From Nostoc sp. FACHB-152 (GTDB taxonomy: Bacteria; Cyanobacteriota; Cyanobacteriia; Cyanobacteriales; Nostocaceae), in the NCBI RefSeq assembly GCF_014697475.1, contig NZ_JACJRV010000006.1, positions 62,001 to 126,000 of the forward strand: DNA of 64,000 nucleotides, given 5' to 3'. Below, one piece after another: positions 45,725-55,162 of the stretch. The translations under genes and the position numbers were made by a program. Under the pieces are notes generated by a model. It did no database searches. It saw only the letters and a list, made by a program, of their open reading frames with translations, and had not been told where the DNA came from. The stretch's first letter is position 1, and each line of letters begins with the position of its first letter.

Positions 45725-47875
45725 ATGCCTGCATTTTTATTGGAAGTTGGTACAGAAGAACTACCTGCAAATTTTCTCAGTGATGCCATAGTACAATGGC
45801 GATCGCGCATTCCCCAAACTCTGGTAGCTAATAGCCTCAACAGTGAAGCTGTAGAAGTTTATGGTACTCCCCGACGCTTGGCGGTACTCATCAAAGGTTT
45901 ACCAGCCCAACAACCAGACCGCGAAGAAGAAATTAAAGGCCCTCCTGCCCAAGCTGCTTTTAAAGATGGTCAGCCAACCCCAGCCGCCGTAGGCTTTGCT
46001 AAAAAGCAAGGTGTGGAACTAGACGCGCTACAAATTCGCCCCACAGACAAAGGAGATTTTGTCTTTGTTAACAAGAAAACTCCTGGTCGTCCTGTAGCTG
46101 ACATTTTGACAGAACTAGTTCCCCAATGGATTTTAAATTTAGAAGGTAAGCGGTTGATGCGTTGGGGTGATGGCGATGTGCGATTTTCTCGCCCGGTGCG
46201 TTGGCTGGTGGCTTTGTTGGATGATGCAGTTTTGCCGATAGAATTAGTTAACGGTTCTGATAAAATTACAAGCGATCGCATTTCCTATGGTCATCGGGTA
46301 TTACATCCCGAACCTGTCACTATTAATCAGGCAAACCATTACGTTAACACCCTGCGTTCTGCCTATGTAGTAGTTGATGACAAGGAACGTACAACTACAA
46401 TTAAAGAACAAGTTTACGCAGCAGTTAATAATGTCAATGGTTCTACAGAAATCTATCCTGACTTGTTAGCAGAAGTAACTAACTTAGTAGAATGGCCTTC
46501 GCCAGTTGTTGGTAAATTTGAATCAGAATTTCTCCACTTACCAACAGAAGTGATTACAACTGTGATGGTAAGTCATCAAAGATATTTCCCTGTATTTAAA
46601 ACAGAAAATCATCAAGAATTATTACCTCACTTCATTACCGTTTCTAATGGCGACCCGACAAAATCAGATATCATCGCCAAGGGTAATGAAAGAGTCATCC
46701 GCGCTCGATTAGCTGATGGACAGTTTTTCTATAACGCCGATATAGCTAAACCTTTAGAAAGCTTTTTACCGCAGTTAGAAAAAGTAACTTTCCAGGAAGA
46801 TTTAGGTTCGCTGCGTGCTAAGGTGAATCGCATAGTTAATATTGCCGAGCAAATTGGTACACAACTTCAACTAGCTGACATAGACCACCAAAATATTCAA
46901 CGGGCTGCATTGTTATGTAAAGCTGATTTAGTCAGCCAAATGGTTTATGAATTCCCAGAATTGCAAGGCATTATGGGACAAAAATATGCCTTAGCAAGTG
47001 GGGAACCGGAAGCAGTGGCAACGGCAATTTTTGAACATTATTTACCCAGGGGAGCCGATGATATTTTACCGGAAACTTTAACAGGTCAAGTTGTCGGTAT
47101 AGCTGATAGATTAGATACCTTAGTCAGCATTTTTGGCTTAGGGATGATTCCTTCAGGTTCTTCTGACCCCTTTGCTTTGCGTCGGGCGGCAAATGCGATA
47201 GTTAATATTACTTGGGCAGCAAATTTAGCAATTAATTTAGATAATTTATTGCAGCAAACAGCCGCTAATTTTGCTAAAGAATATAACAAAGAAGCAGGGC
47301 AATTAGTTACAACCTTGCAAGAATTTTTCTTGCAAAGAATTCGGACATTACTGCAAGAAGAAAAGCAAATTGATTACGATTTGGTGAATGCAGTTTTAGG
47401 AGAAAATGACCCAGAATATACAGAAAGGGCATTACAAGATTTATTAGATGTACGCGATCGCGCCTTATATCTGCAACAAATCCGCAACGATGGTACTCTC
47501 GATAAAATCTACGAAACCGTCAACCGTTCTACCCGCCTCGCAGCCCAAGGCGATTTAGATACTAAACAGCTAGAACCAGCAGGTTTAATTAATCCCGAAC
47601 TGTTCCAAAAGTCATCAGAGAAAGCATTTTATGATGCCATTGTGGCATTAGTACCGCAAACGCAAACCGCCCAGCAGTCAAGGAATTATCAATTGTTGGT
47701 TGCAGAGTTAGAAAAAATCGCGCCTACTGTCAGTAATTTCTTTGATGGGCCAGAAAGCGTGTTGGTTATGGATACAAATCCAGAAATCAAGCGCAATCGG
47801 CTGAATTTGCTAGGATTACTGCGAAATCACGCACGAGTGTTATCTGACTTTGGTGCGATTGTGAAAAATCTGTAG
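45725..47875 (+). CDS. glyS: Glycyl-tRNA synthetase beta subunit
   Basis: A 716-residue subunit of the alpha2beta2 bacterial glycyl-tRNA synthetase; the beta chain binds tRNA(Gly). It begins with the family mark [16 protein letters not shown] and has [50 protein letters not shown] and a C-terminal anticodon-binding helical region ([18 protein letters not shown]). Full length. The alpha subunit gene is not in this window, as is usual in cyanobacteria, where the two genes are separate. murD follows 84 bp on and may be co-transcribed. Confidence 0.96.
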   Translation: MPAFLLEVGTEELPANFLSDAIVQWRSRIPQTLVANSLNSEAVEVYGTPRRLAVLIKGLPAQQPDREEEIKGPPAQAAFKDGQPTPAAVGFAKKQGVELDALQIRPTDKGDFVFVNKKTPGRPVADILTELVPQWILNLEGKRLMRWGDGDVRFSRPVRWLVALLDDAVLPIELVNGSDKITSDRISYGHRVLHPEPVTINQANHYVNTLRSAYVVVDDKERTTTIKEQVYAAVNNVNGSTEIYPDLLAEVTNLVEWPSPVVGKFESEFLHLPTEVITTVMVSHQRYFPVFKTENHQELLPHFITVSNGDPTKSDIIAKGNERVIRARLADGQFFYNADIAKPLESFLPQLEKVTFQEDLGSLRAKVNRIVNIAEQIGTQLQLADIDHQNIQRAALLCKADLVSQMVYEFPELQGIMGQKYALASGEPEAVATAIFEHYLPRGADDILPETLTGQVVGIADRLDTLVSIFGLGMIPSGSSDPFALRRAANAIVNITWAANLAINLDNLLQQTAANFAKEYNKEAGQLVTTLQEFFLQRIRTLLQEEKQIDYDLVNAVLGENDPEYTERALQDLLDVRDRALYLQQIRNDGTLDKIYETVNRSTRLAAQGDLDTKQLEPAGLINPELFQKSSEKAFYDAIVALVPQTQTAQQSRNYQLLVAELEKIAPTVSNFFDGPESVLVMDTNPEIKRNRLNLLGLLRNHARVLSDFGAIVKNL

Positions 47876-47958
47876 CGTAGATCAACAAAAGGTGGTGTAA
47901 ATGATGCCAATAAACGCTAGTATAAGGAGTGCTTAACCAGGGATCTCTGCTACAGTCT

Positions 47959-49338
47959 ATGTCCAAAGCTCATGTAATTGGATTAGGTAAGTCCGGTGTT
48001 GCTGCGGCGAGATTGTTGAAACGGGAAGGCTGGGAGGTGGAGCTAGGAGAGCGAAACACCTCTGAAACCTTCCTGCAACAACAACAAGAACTTGCTGCCG
48101 AACAAATCACCGTTAAACTAGGATATTCATTAGATTTAAACGGTACTGATTTACCCCAATTAATTGTTGTTAGTCCTGGCGTACCTTGGGATATTCCCCT
48201 GTTAGTCAAAGCAAGAGAACTAGGCATTGAGACTATTGGTGAAATGGAACTCGCTTGGCGACATTTAAAGTCGCAGCCTTGGGTAGCCATCACTGGCACA
48301 AACGGCAAAACCACCACCACAGCCTTAATTGCCGCCATTTTTCAAGCAGCCGGATTTGATGCTCCCGCCTGCGGTAACATTGGCTATGCAGCTTGTGAAG
48401 TTGCCCTTTCACCAAAGCTTCCCGATTGGGTAATAGGCGAAATTAGCAGCTATCAAATCGAATCATCCTCCTCGTTGGCACCCCGCATCGGCGTTTGGAC
48501 AACATTTACACCCGACCACCTCGCCCGCCACAAAACTTTAGAAAATTACTACGACATCAAAGCCAAGCTGTTACAGCACTCCCAATTGCAAGTATTTAAC
48601 GGCGATGATGCTTATTTAAATAAAGTAGGTCTAAGTCATTGGCCTGAAGCTTATTGGACAAGTGTTAAAGGCAAAGATTTTTTAATTGGCGAAAAAGGTT
48701 TTTATATCGAAGATGGCTGGGTAGTTGAAAAATTAAACGCCACCTCAACCTCAACACCAGCCAAAATTATTGAAGCCTCTGCATTGCGAATGGTAGGAGA
48801 ACACAACCTGCAAAATCTCCTCATGGCTGTAGCCGCCGCCAGATTAGCAGATATTCAACCCGATGCAATTACTAAAGCAATTAGAGAATTCCCTGGTGTA
48901 CCCCACCGCTTAGAACATATCTGCACTTGGGAAGGCATTGACTTTATCAACGACAGCAAAGCCACCAACTATGATGCAGCCGAAGTAGGTTTAGCATCAG
49001 TGAAGAGTCCGACAATTTTGATTGCTGGGGGAGAAGCCAAGCCCGGTGATGATACAGGTTGGTTAGCAAAAATCCAAGCCAAAGCAGCCGCAGTGTTACT
49101 CATTGGTGCAGCAGCACCAGCCTTTGCCCAACGCTTACAAGAAGTGGGTTACACCAACTACGAAATTGTCGAAACGATGGAAAAAGCTTTGCCTCGGTCA
49201 GCCGAATTAGCCAAACAGCATCACGCACCTGTAGTATTGCTGTCTCCTGCTTGTGCTAGTTTCGACCAGTACCCCAACTTTGAAGTGCGCGGTGACGACT
49301 TCCGCAACTTGTGTTTAGCTTGGGCAAGTAAAGTATAA
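47959..49338 (+). CDS. murD: UDP-N-acetylmuramoyl-L-alanine:D-glutamate ligase
   Basis: 459 residues from the ATG at 47959 ([16 protein letters not shown], the usual start; an in-frame GTG at 47929 adds ten). It adds D-glutamate to UDP-MurNAc-L-Ala in peptidoglycan synthesis. Motifs: N-terminal dinucleotide-like fold GLGKSG, P-loop [59 protein letters not shown], and C-terminal [23 protein letters not shown]. Full length. Only 84 bp from glyS. Confidence 0.96.
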   Translation: MSKAHVIGLGKSGVAAARLLKREGWEVELGERNTSETFLQQQQELAAEQITVKLGYSLDLNGTDLPQLIVVSPGVPWDIPLLVKARELGIETIGEMELAWRHLKSQPWVAITGTNGKTTTTALIAAIFQAAGFDAPACGNIGYAACEVALSPKLPDWVIGEISSYQIESSSSLAPRIGVWTTFTPDHLARHKTLENYYDIKAKLLQHSQLQVFNGDDAYLNKVGLSHWPEAYWTSVKGKDFLIGEKGFYIEDGWVVEKLNATSTSTPAKIIEASALRMVGEHNLQNLLMAVAAARLADIQPDAITKAIREFPGVPHRLEHICTWEGIDFINDSKATNYDAAEVGLASVKSPTILIAGGEAKPGDDTGWLAKIQAKAAAVLLIGAAAPAFAQRLQEVGYTNYEIVETMEKALPRSAELAKQHHAPVVLLSPACASFDQYPNFEVRGDDFRNLCLAWASKV

Positions 49339-49339
49339 A

Positions 49340-49400
49340 ACCAATTCGCAATTCGCAATGACGCTCGCAGGCTCGCTACTGCTTCGCTAACGCAATTCGC
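49340..49400. repeat. Dispersed repeat inserted in an AATTCGCA repeat
   Basis: AATTCGCAATTCGCAATGA is interrupted by a GC-rich block (GACGCTCGCAGGCTCGCTAC, TGCTTCGCTAACG) and then resumes as CAATTCGCAATGAATT. It looks like a small dispersed repeat that landed in another repeat. Confidence 0.55.
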
Positions 49401-49428
49401 AATGAATTCAGCCACCCTTATGGGGCAA

Positions 49429-49547
49429 TACGGTTCAGTTAAGCGTTTCTTTCTTCTCTTCGCCTCCTTCTCTAACGAGACGTTACGCGATAGTGGTTTG
49501 TCAAGAAAATTACCTTGGCAAAAAGTTTTAGCCCTAACTGAACTGTA
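49429..49547. repeat. MITE-like element of 119 bp
   Basis: Terminal inverted repeats of 15 bp, TACGGTTCAGTTAAG (49429-49443) and CCTAACTGAACTGTA (49533-49547), match at 13 of 15 positions. The inside is pyrimidine-rich and non-coding. It lies between the convergent murD and secreted-protein genes. Confidence 0.6.
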
Positions 49548-49585
49548 TTTGCGTATAACCCAATAAAGTTTCTTTAAGGGCTTGC

Positions 49586-50032
49586 TTAATAAGCGGCTAT
49601 CTCAGCACCAGGATCAATGTAAGGTGCCGGCCCAGTATTATCATGGGTACAGGTAAGAACCATTGTGGTTGGCTCACTTAAAACAACGACTGTAACCCCA
49701 CTGATTGTAGATACAAACGATGCACCAGGTTGTACTCCAGCCGTGGTTGCGTGTCCAGAAATAATCGCACCTGTTTCTTTGGCGCGGACAAAGCATCGCA
49801 CGATGTCGTTGGCAGTATTATTTACAGGTGACGCTGAATAATTAATTATCCACTTACCAGGAGGAAGAGAAATTTGCGTTAGTCTAAGTTCTGCACCTCC
49901 AATAGTAGGCAAATTAAGAGGTTGTGTTGTGTCGGAAAAGTATACTACGTTAATTGCTGTTGCAGGCAGTGTTAAGCTGACTACCGATCCAACAATAGCT
50001 ACCAAGGAACTACCCAATGCTAATGGTTTCAT
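49586..50032 (-). CDS. Small secreted beta-rich protein, function unknown
   Basis: 148 residues with a clear signal peptide (1-26, MKPLALGSSLVAIVGSVVSLT, cleavage after ATA). The mature part is beta-rich (LRLTQISLPPGKWIINYSASPVN, GVTVVVLSEPTTMVLTCTHD) and has two Cys (RCFVRA, LTCTHD) that could pair. It looks like a jelly-roll or C1q/TNF-like secreted sandwich, but no family can be named with confidence. Divergent from the caspase gene with a 385-bp gap. Confidence 0.7.
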   Translation of the reverse strand: MKPLALGSSLVAIVGSVVSLTLPATAINVVYFSDTTQPLNLPTIGGAELRLTQISLPPGKWIINYSASPVNNTANDIVRCFVRAKETGAIISGHATTAGVQPGASFVSTISGVTVVVLSEPTTMVLTCTHDNTGPAPYIDPGAEIAAY

Positions 50033-50417
50033 ATTTTAATGAATTGTTGGTTAATTACATCAAGCCAATAACCTTTATCAATATTGCAATATAGTGTTAC
50101 TAGCTACTTCATCTACAATTTCTTAGAAAATCTACATAAACCATATCTATAGCAATCCTAAATCAGTTGCAAACAAATCTATTGCCGTAATAATTCAGAA
50201 CTCAGAAGTCATAATTTAAAAGCAATAAGCGTATAATTCGACTATTAATTGAAAAGAATTCGACTAAATTTTCCAACATTCTGGCTCCTGGATTCTGACT
50301 CCTGAATTCTTACCTATTGCCTCTTCCCTATTGCCTGCCCCCATAAGCAGTTTATAAATCAAATAGGATTGCTATAGAAATCAATATGACTCCTTAACTG
50401 AGGAGAATCTTTAATAA
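50033..50417. other. Intergenic region between secreted-protein and caspase genes (385 bp)
   Basis: It contains short repeat debris (GGCTCCTGGATTCTGACTCC, CTATTGCCTCTTCCCTATTG) near 50281-50336. No gene. The last 30 bases hold a small hairpin covering the Shine-Dalgarno of the caspase gene. Confidence 0.45.
50390..50417 (+). promoter_or_regulatory. Possible RBS-sequestering hairpin before the caspase gene
   Basis: CTCCT (50390-50394) can pair with AGGAG (50401-50405), the only Shine-Dalgarno-like sequence upstream of the ATG at 50418, around a 6-nt loop. The stem is short (5 bp), so an effect on translation is only a possibility. Confidence 0.3.
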
Positions 50418-52601
50418 ATGTGTCCAATCGGTGTTCGTACTAGTAAATCAACTCACGCACTGGAAACAGGTGTAGCCAAGCTTTGGCTGATATTGGTAGG
50501 AGTAAATCAATACCAGGATGAGCAAATACCCTGTTTGCGTTACTCTGCAAAAGATTGTCAGGGATTAGCAGCCGCATTAAACGCTGCAACAGGCGGATTT
50601 CCGCAAAAAGAGTTAAGGATTTACTGCGATTACGCCGAGATACCTTTATTAGAAAATATCCGCGCCAGTCTGCAAGAAATTGCAGCTGCAACTAAACCAA
50701 TAGATACGGTTCTATTTTATTTTTCTGGACACGGAATGTTGGAACCATCAACTCAACAGGTGGTGTTGTGTCTACAAGATACTCAAAAAGATAAATTAAT
50801 ACAAACTGGTTTTCCATTACAAGAATTATTACAATTATTAGAAAATTGTGCAGCCCAACAGCAATTAGTTTGGTTAGATGCTTGTCATAGTGGTGATTTA
50901 ACATTGTTGGGGGCAAAGGGAGAAGCAGATCCACAACTTAACCCGACACAAGAATTAGTAGAAATTTTGCGACAAAGAGCCGCCAAACGCAAGGGATTTT
51001 ATGCTTTTTTGTCTTGCGATCGCGGTCAGCGTTCTTGGGAATTTCCTCAACTAAAACATGGAGTTTTCACCTATTACTTAATTCGCGGTCTGCGGGGAGA
51101 AGCCGCAGACTCACAAGGTATCATCGAAGCTGATGGCTTATACAGATATGTTTATCATCAAACATTGGCATATATAGATAAAGCAAATCAGCAATTACGA
51201 GTAATTAATCAGTTAAAAAAAGGCAGAGGAGACAGTCAAATTCATTCAGAATATCCTTTACAAACTCCTAAGCGTATTGTCGAGGGTGTTGGCGAAGTAA
51301 TTTTAGGACTCAAACCAAACGCCAAAGGGTTGTTACAATATCCAAGACAAGCATTGATTGTTGAGGGAAATCCTAAATTTAAAAGTGCTTCAGCTTTAAT
51401 TAAAATCCTCAGTACCTCTGGTAGTTTTGAAACTAATTCTTGGACAATCAGAGGTAATAACGCCACTGCTGATGTACATAAAGCTATTCAAAAATGCTTA
51501 CTATCGGCATCATTTTCTGAGTCAGCAAACAATTCCTCTCTAGAAGAAACTGCAACTACATTTTTATATCTCCGAGGACAAATTCAAGAAAAAGCCGGCG
51601 AAGTAGTATTAGCTATATCTGATAATATAGTCATTACTCGTACTTGGTTAAGAAAACAATTACGTTTGTGTAAATCTCAACAAATTATCGTTGTAGATTG
51701 CATTGGAGAACAAGAACAGAAGCTTTTACGTGATTGGTTTGAAGATTTACATTTAGGCATAGAAACAGGACAATGTTTAATTATTAGTTCTGCGCCCCTA
51801 GATAAAAATGAAAAATTTGTTGCTACTTTATTAGAAATTTTGGGGAAAAATCAAACATCTGGACTCACTGCTGCAAGTTTAATTACTCAGTTACAAATAG
51901 AGTTGAATTCAAGTGATATTCAACTTTATTTCTGGCTATCTGGTTCTCAGGGAATCATTGAAGTGTTTCCAGAAAAGCATTTATTTACTAGCGAAAATTT
52001 TAACCAAGAAACCGAAGATATTGATAATTTAAGTTCAGATGTAGGAGTAGATTACACTCAATTACGTGATTTACTCCAAGCGGGTAGATGGTTGGAAGCA
52101 AATGAAGCAACCACCAGTCTCATGCTAAAAGTAGCTGATAGAGAACAACAGCGTCATCTTAATTTGCAGAGTTTAGAAAACTTTCCTTGTGCTGATTTGC
52201 AAACTATCGATTATCTCTGGGTGAAATACAGTCGGGGACGCTTTGGTTTTAGTGTTCAACAACGTATTTGGCAAAATATTCAAGGTAGTGCAACTGACCC
52301 GGTTTTGTCGTTCATGATTGGGAGTGATAGAGTTGCTGCTGCTGAAACTTGCATTGATTTTGGTAATCGTGTTGGGTGGCGGTTAAAAGATACTTGGGTA
52401 AATTATGATGATTTGATTTGGCATGAAGATGCACCCATTGGACATTTACCATTTTTCGGTTTTTTTGATCAGGTTTGGCGAGTCAAAGTCTTAGGCGTTT
52501 GGGAATGGCATAGTGCGATCGCTACAGCTAGTTGGTGGCAATTGTGTGTTAATTTATTCTCTCGTTTAACACATTGCCAAACTATAGCAAAAGGCAAATG
52601 A
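50418..52601 (+). CDS. Caspase-like protease with pseudo-caspase module and GUN4 domain
   Basis: 727 residues, no signal peptide. Residues ~20-245 are a C14 caspase-like (metacaspase/orthocaspase type) domain with catalytic His105 in YFSGHG and Cys156 in LDACHSGD. Residues ~310-520 repeat the same strand order (VVLAISDN, QQIIVVDCIGEQE, CLIISSAPLDKNEKF) but lack His and Cys, so I read them as a degenerate second caspase fold. Residues ~544-700 are a GUN4 domain (DYTQLRDLLQAGRWLEA, LWVKYSRGRFGFSVQ, FGNRVGWR, APIGHLPFF), known in true GUN4 to bind porphyrins or bilins and stimulate Mg-chelatase. A tetrapyrrole-sensing protease is the inference. The next gene starts 57 bp on. Confidence 0.88.
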   Translation: MCPIGVRTSKSTHALETGVAKLWLILVGVNQYQDEQIPCLRYSAKDCQGLAAALNAATGGFPQKELRIYCDYAEIPLLENIRASLQEIAAATKPIDTVLFYFSGHGMLEPSTQQVVLCLQDTQKDKLIQTGFPLQELLQLLENCAAQQQLVWLDACHSGDLTLLGAKGEADPQLNPTQELVEILRQRAAKRKGFYAFLSCDRGQRSWEFPQLKHGVFTYYLIRGLRGEAADSQGIIEADGLYRYVYHQTLAYIDKANQQLRVINQLKKGRGDSQIHSEYPLQTPKRIVEGVGEVILGLKPNAKGLLQYPRQALIVEGNPKFKSASALIKILSTSGSFETNSWTIRGNNATADVHKAIQKCLLSASFSESANNSSLEETATTFLYLRGQIQEKAGEVVLAISDNIVITRTWLRKQLRLCKSQQIIVVDCIGEQEQKLLRDWFEDLHLGIETGQCLIISSAPLDKNEKFVATLLEILGKNQTSGLTAASLITQLQIELNSSDIQLYFWLSGSQGIIEVFPEKHLFTSENFNQETEDIDNLSSDVGVDYTQLRDLLQAGRWLEANEATTSLMLKVADREQQRHLNLQSLENFPCADLQTIDYLWVKYSRGRFGFSVQQRIWQNIQGSATDPVLSFMIGSDRVAAAETCIDFGNRVGWRLKDTWVNYDDLIWHEDAPIGHLPFFGFFDQVWRVKVLGVWEWHSAIATASWWQLCVNLFSRLTHCQTIAKGK

Positions 52602-52658
52602 GCATATATAAATTTAGAGCTTAGTCTGGGAATACTAAACCCAGCACTAAATTCTTAT

Positions 52659-53957
52659 ATGTCTTTTTTACACAAAATAACCAGGATATTTTTAAGTAAT
52701 AACTCTGGGGTGGCATCATCGGCTACTACCCAACAACCTGTGGGATTGCAACAGCCAGCAAAACCAGCAAAATCAAAAACTATGGCTGAAATAGAACAGG
52801 AAATAGCCGCAAAACAGATGAATATCCCGCCTCAAAAGCCACGTAGCAAATCCAAAGGGGGTATAGGTACTAAGTTAATTTGGCTCACAATATTGCTCGG
52901 ACTTCCCGCAGGTGTAGTTTGGGGTGCTAATCAGCCTTACCCAGTAATTCGTCGTGCTGTGGTGCAGAAAGCACCTGTCTTATTGATACCAAGCTACATG
53001 AGTATGGATCAACATTATCGGCAAGCATTGGCATCAATGCAGCAAGCTGAATACTTGATTGAAAAACCTACAAGTGCCGCAGACTTGGCTTTAGGAGAAC
53101 AACAGCTACAAAAAACAAAAACGCATTTAGATAACTTACCAACTGGGTTGGTTCAAGATTTGCCAGAATACAGATATTGGTGGTATGAATGGCGGTTAAG
53201 CGTTTACGGGTTAAATGCAGCACGTAGTAAAGTAGGGCAGCTAGAAGCTAAAGTTTTTCAAGAAAAAAATGCTCAAACTTTGCTGACTGAGAATAGCCAA
53301 GCATTATTAAATGCCAAACAGCAATATCAACAGGCTACAACAGTAACCGATAAAAAAACTGCGATCGCAACTTGGCGTACAGCACTTGATAAACTAGAAC
53401 AAATTCCTGGTGAAACCCTTGCCGGAAAAACGGCTCAAAATCAACTAGAAGGCTACCAACGAGACTTTAAAGAAATAGTGGGATTAGCAGCTGGTAATGA
53501 ACGCGTCAGTACATTAATTACCGCCGCCCAGCAATTTTCTTGGCAAGCGGCTAAAGCTGGCCAAAATCCACCCCACACCGTCGCTGAATGGCAACAGATA
53601 GAAAATTTATGGCAAGAAGCCATTGAAAGATTAAAACAAATTTCATCCGACGATGTGGTGGGTTATGCAGAGGCGCAAAAGTTGTTAGCAATTTATGAAA
53701 CTAACTTAGGTCAAGTGAAGATCCGCCGAGAAGCTGAGGCTGATTCTGTACAGGCTTTAGCAACAGCGCAACGAGAAATCGAAAACTCACTAGCTTCAAT
53801 TCCTAACGATCCCCAAAATATAGAACGTAATCGGATAATTAGCCAATTGCACAGCATTATTAACCAATTAGAAAATGTAGACAAAGGCACAACTGTTTAT
53901 TTAAAAGCCCAAGAGTTGCTACTATCGGCAAATAATAAATTAAAGCAACTACAGTAG
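52659..53957 (+). CDS. Membrane-anchored helical-repeat protein, partner of the caspase gene
   Basis: 432 residues: a cytosolic, Pro/Lys/Gln-rich N-terminus (1-70), one membrane helix (~75-92, LIWLTILLGLPAGVVWGA), then ~330 residues of almost pure alpha-helix with heptad-like and TPR-like spacing (HYRQALASMQQAEYLI, ALLNAKQQYQQATTVTDKKTAIATWRTALDKLEQIPGETL, NLWQEAIERLKQI, AQKLLAIYETNLGQVKIR). No enzymatic motif. The tail would be outside the cytosol if the helix acts as an uncleaved signal anchor. The 57-bp distance from the caspase gene suggests an operon and a shared process. Family not recognised beyond a cyanobacterial hypothetical. Confidence 0.75.
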   Translation: MSFLHKITRIFLSNNSGVASSATTQQPVGLQQPAKPAKSKTMAEIEQEIAAKQMNIPPQKPRSKSKGGIGTKLIWLTILLGLPAGVVWGANQPYPVIRRAVVQKAPVLLIPSYMSMDQHYRQALASMQQAEYLIEKPTSAADLALGEQQLQKTKTHLDNLPTGLVQDLPEYRYWWYEWRLSVYGLNAARSKVGQLEAKVFQEKNAQTLLTENSQALLNAKQQYQQATTVTDKKTAIATWRTALDKLEQIPGETLAGKTAQNQLEGYQRDFKEIVGLAAGNERVSTLITAAQQFSWQAAKAGQNPPHTVAEWQQIENLWQEAIERLKQISSDDVVGYAEAQKLLAIYETNLGQVKIRREAEADSVQALATAQREIENSLASIPNDPQNIERNRIISQLHSIINQLENVDKGTTVYLKAQELLLSANNKLKQLQ

Positions 53958-53977
53958 GGAAGAGGTGACAGGTGACA

Positions 53978-54054
53978 GTAAATATTAAGTCGGGTGTTTT
54001 ACTGCTATGTAAGGATTTGGGAGTTTCAGAAAATCAGGATTAGCCGTAACGCAC
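53978..54054. repeat. Dispersed hairpin element, copy B
   Basis: Near-identical to 24595-24671: GTAAATATTAAGT, then GCTATGTAAGGATTTGGGAG, then AGCCGTAACGCAC (54042-54054). The left arm has drifted (GTGTTTTACTGCT). A further TGCGTTACGG...TATAACGCACCC hairpin follows to about 54100. Confidence 0.75.
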
Positions 54055-54162
54055 TCCTTCTCTCAGTGCGTTACGGTTTGCTATAACGCACCCTACTGGC
54101 TATACCCCTACACCCTGGTCTAAACCCTTGATTTTTCGTTTCCGGAGTTAGTCCTAACTCTG

Positions 54163-54197
54163 TCACCTATCACCTGTCACCTGTTACCTGTCACCTG
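54163..54197 (+). repeat. Five tandem TCACCTG heptamers (STRR)
   Basis: Five consecutive units: TCACCTA, TCACCTG, TCACCTG, TTACCTG, TCACCTG. The reverse complement (CAGGTGA) appears at 53966-53978, in the array at 31013-31040 and in the element at 56495. Confidence 0.8.
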
Positions 54198-54212
54198 CGT
54201 AACACCTAAAAA

Positions 54213-54989
54213 TCAGTGAGTTAATACACGCTTTTGTAATGGCAACTGGAAGCGATCGCCTGGTTTAGGTTCCATCACCTGTGTGATCAGATTATTCTCC
54301 CGAAGTGCAGCACGCAACTCCTCAGCACTACCTATATCCTTCAACAATTGTGACAATAATCCTTCATAGCTTGTCTCTGCTGTGGCTGCGGTTGGTAGTA
54401 TAAATTGTGGTTGCAACCATTTAGCCACTTCTAAAGTGCTATTTGTACCTCTAATAATTGCCCCGACTAACGGCAATGCCAAATCAACTGTTGGCGTGAT
54501 AATTACATCAACAGGCGCAACTTGTTTCAGTTGTGGAGAGTGATATCCATGTGGTTCGTAATAGAGCGTTATGCCAGTATCTAATTCTTTGAGGAAATAA
54601 CTATTTTCTACTAAAGTAGGGCCAATAGGCGAACCCGGAAAAGCCTTAATTTCTATTTGATTATTTAACTTAAAGCTTTCACCATGTGCTAAGGATGTTA
54701 CAGAGATATAACCCAACTCTTGGACAATTTTAGCCGCATTCGGCGAAGCCACAACCGGAATATGAGGGTCAAGCTGCTTCAGTGTTGGTATGTGACTATG
54801 ATCTGCCAAACCTTGAGACAGCAATATCAAATCAATCTTTTCTGTAATTAATCTTTCTTGTTTTAGAGAACCTTTAAACAGCCAATCTAAGTTAAAACTT
54901 AACGAACCAACTAGCCAAGGGTCAATAAGTATTTTTTGACCACCCATTTCAATTAGCCAACTATTGTTGTCTAACCAAGTTATGTACAT
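54213..54989 (-). CDS. MBL-fold metallo-hydrolase-like protein with an altered metal motif
   Basis: 258 residues from the Met at 54989 (MYITWLDNNSWLIEMGGQKILIDPWLVG); an upstream Met at 55025 would add 12. It belongs to the UlaG/COG2220-like branch of metallo-beta-lactamase folds (ILIDPWL, IPVVASPNAA, YYEPHGYHSP, VIITPTVDLALP). The usual THxHxDH metal loop reads LLSQGLADHSHI, keeping only the DH pair; this form is known in a cyanobacterial/plastid subgroup, so metal binding may be changed or lost. Substrate unknown. Downstream of modA on the same strand, separated by 137 bp. Confidence 0.85.
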   Translation of the reverse strand: MYITWLDNNSWLIEMGGQKILIDPWLVGSLSFNLDWLFKGSLKQERLITEKIDLILLSQGLADHSHIPTLKQLDPHIPVVASPNAAKIVQELGYISVTSLAHGESFKLNNQIEIKAFPGSPIGPTLVENSYFLKELDTGITLYYEPHGYHSPQLKQVAPVDVIITPTVDLALPLVGAIIRGTNSTLEVAKWLQPQFILPTAATAETSYEGLLSQLLKDIGSAEELRAALRENNLITQVMEPKPGDRFQLPLQKRVLTH

Positions 54990-55162
54990 AAATAAACCGA
55001 AGATAACGCCTGTTTTTATTATCAATCAGTTGATAGGGTTAGGGGCTGGGGGCTAGAGACTAGATACTAGAGAATAGTATTTTTTTCTTTGTACTCAGCA
55101 CTTAGAACTTGTTCAAATATGAAAAACTTTCTTCTCTAACCCCTAACCTCTAGCCCCTATTC

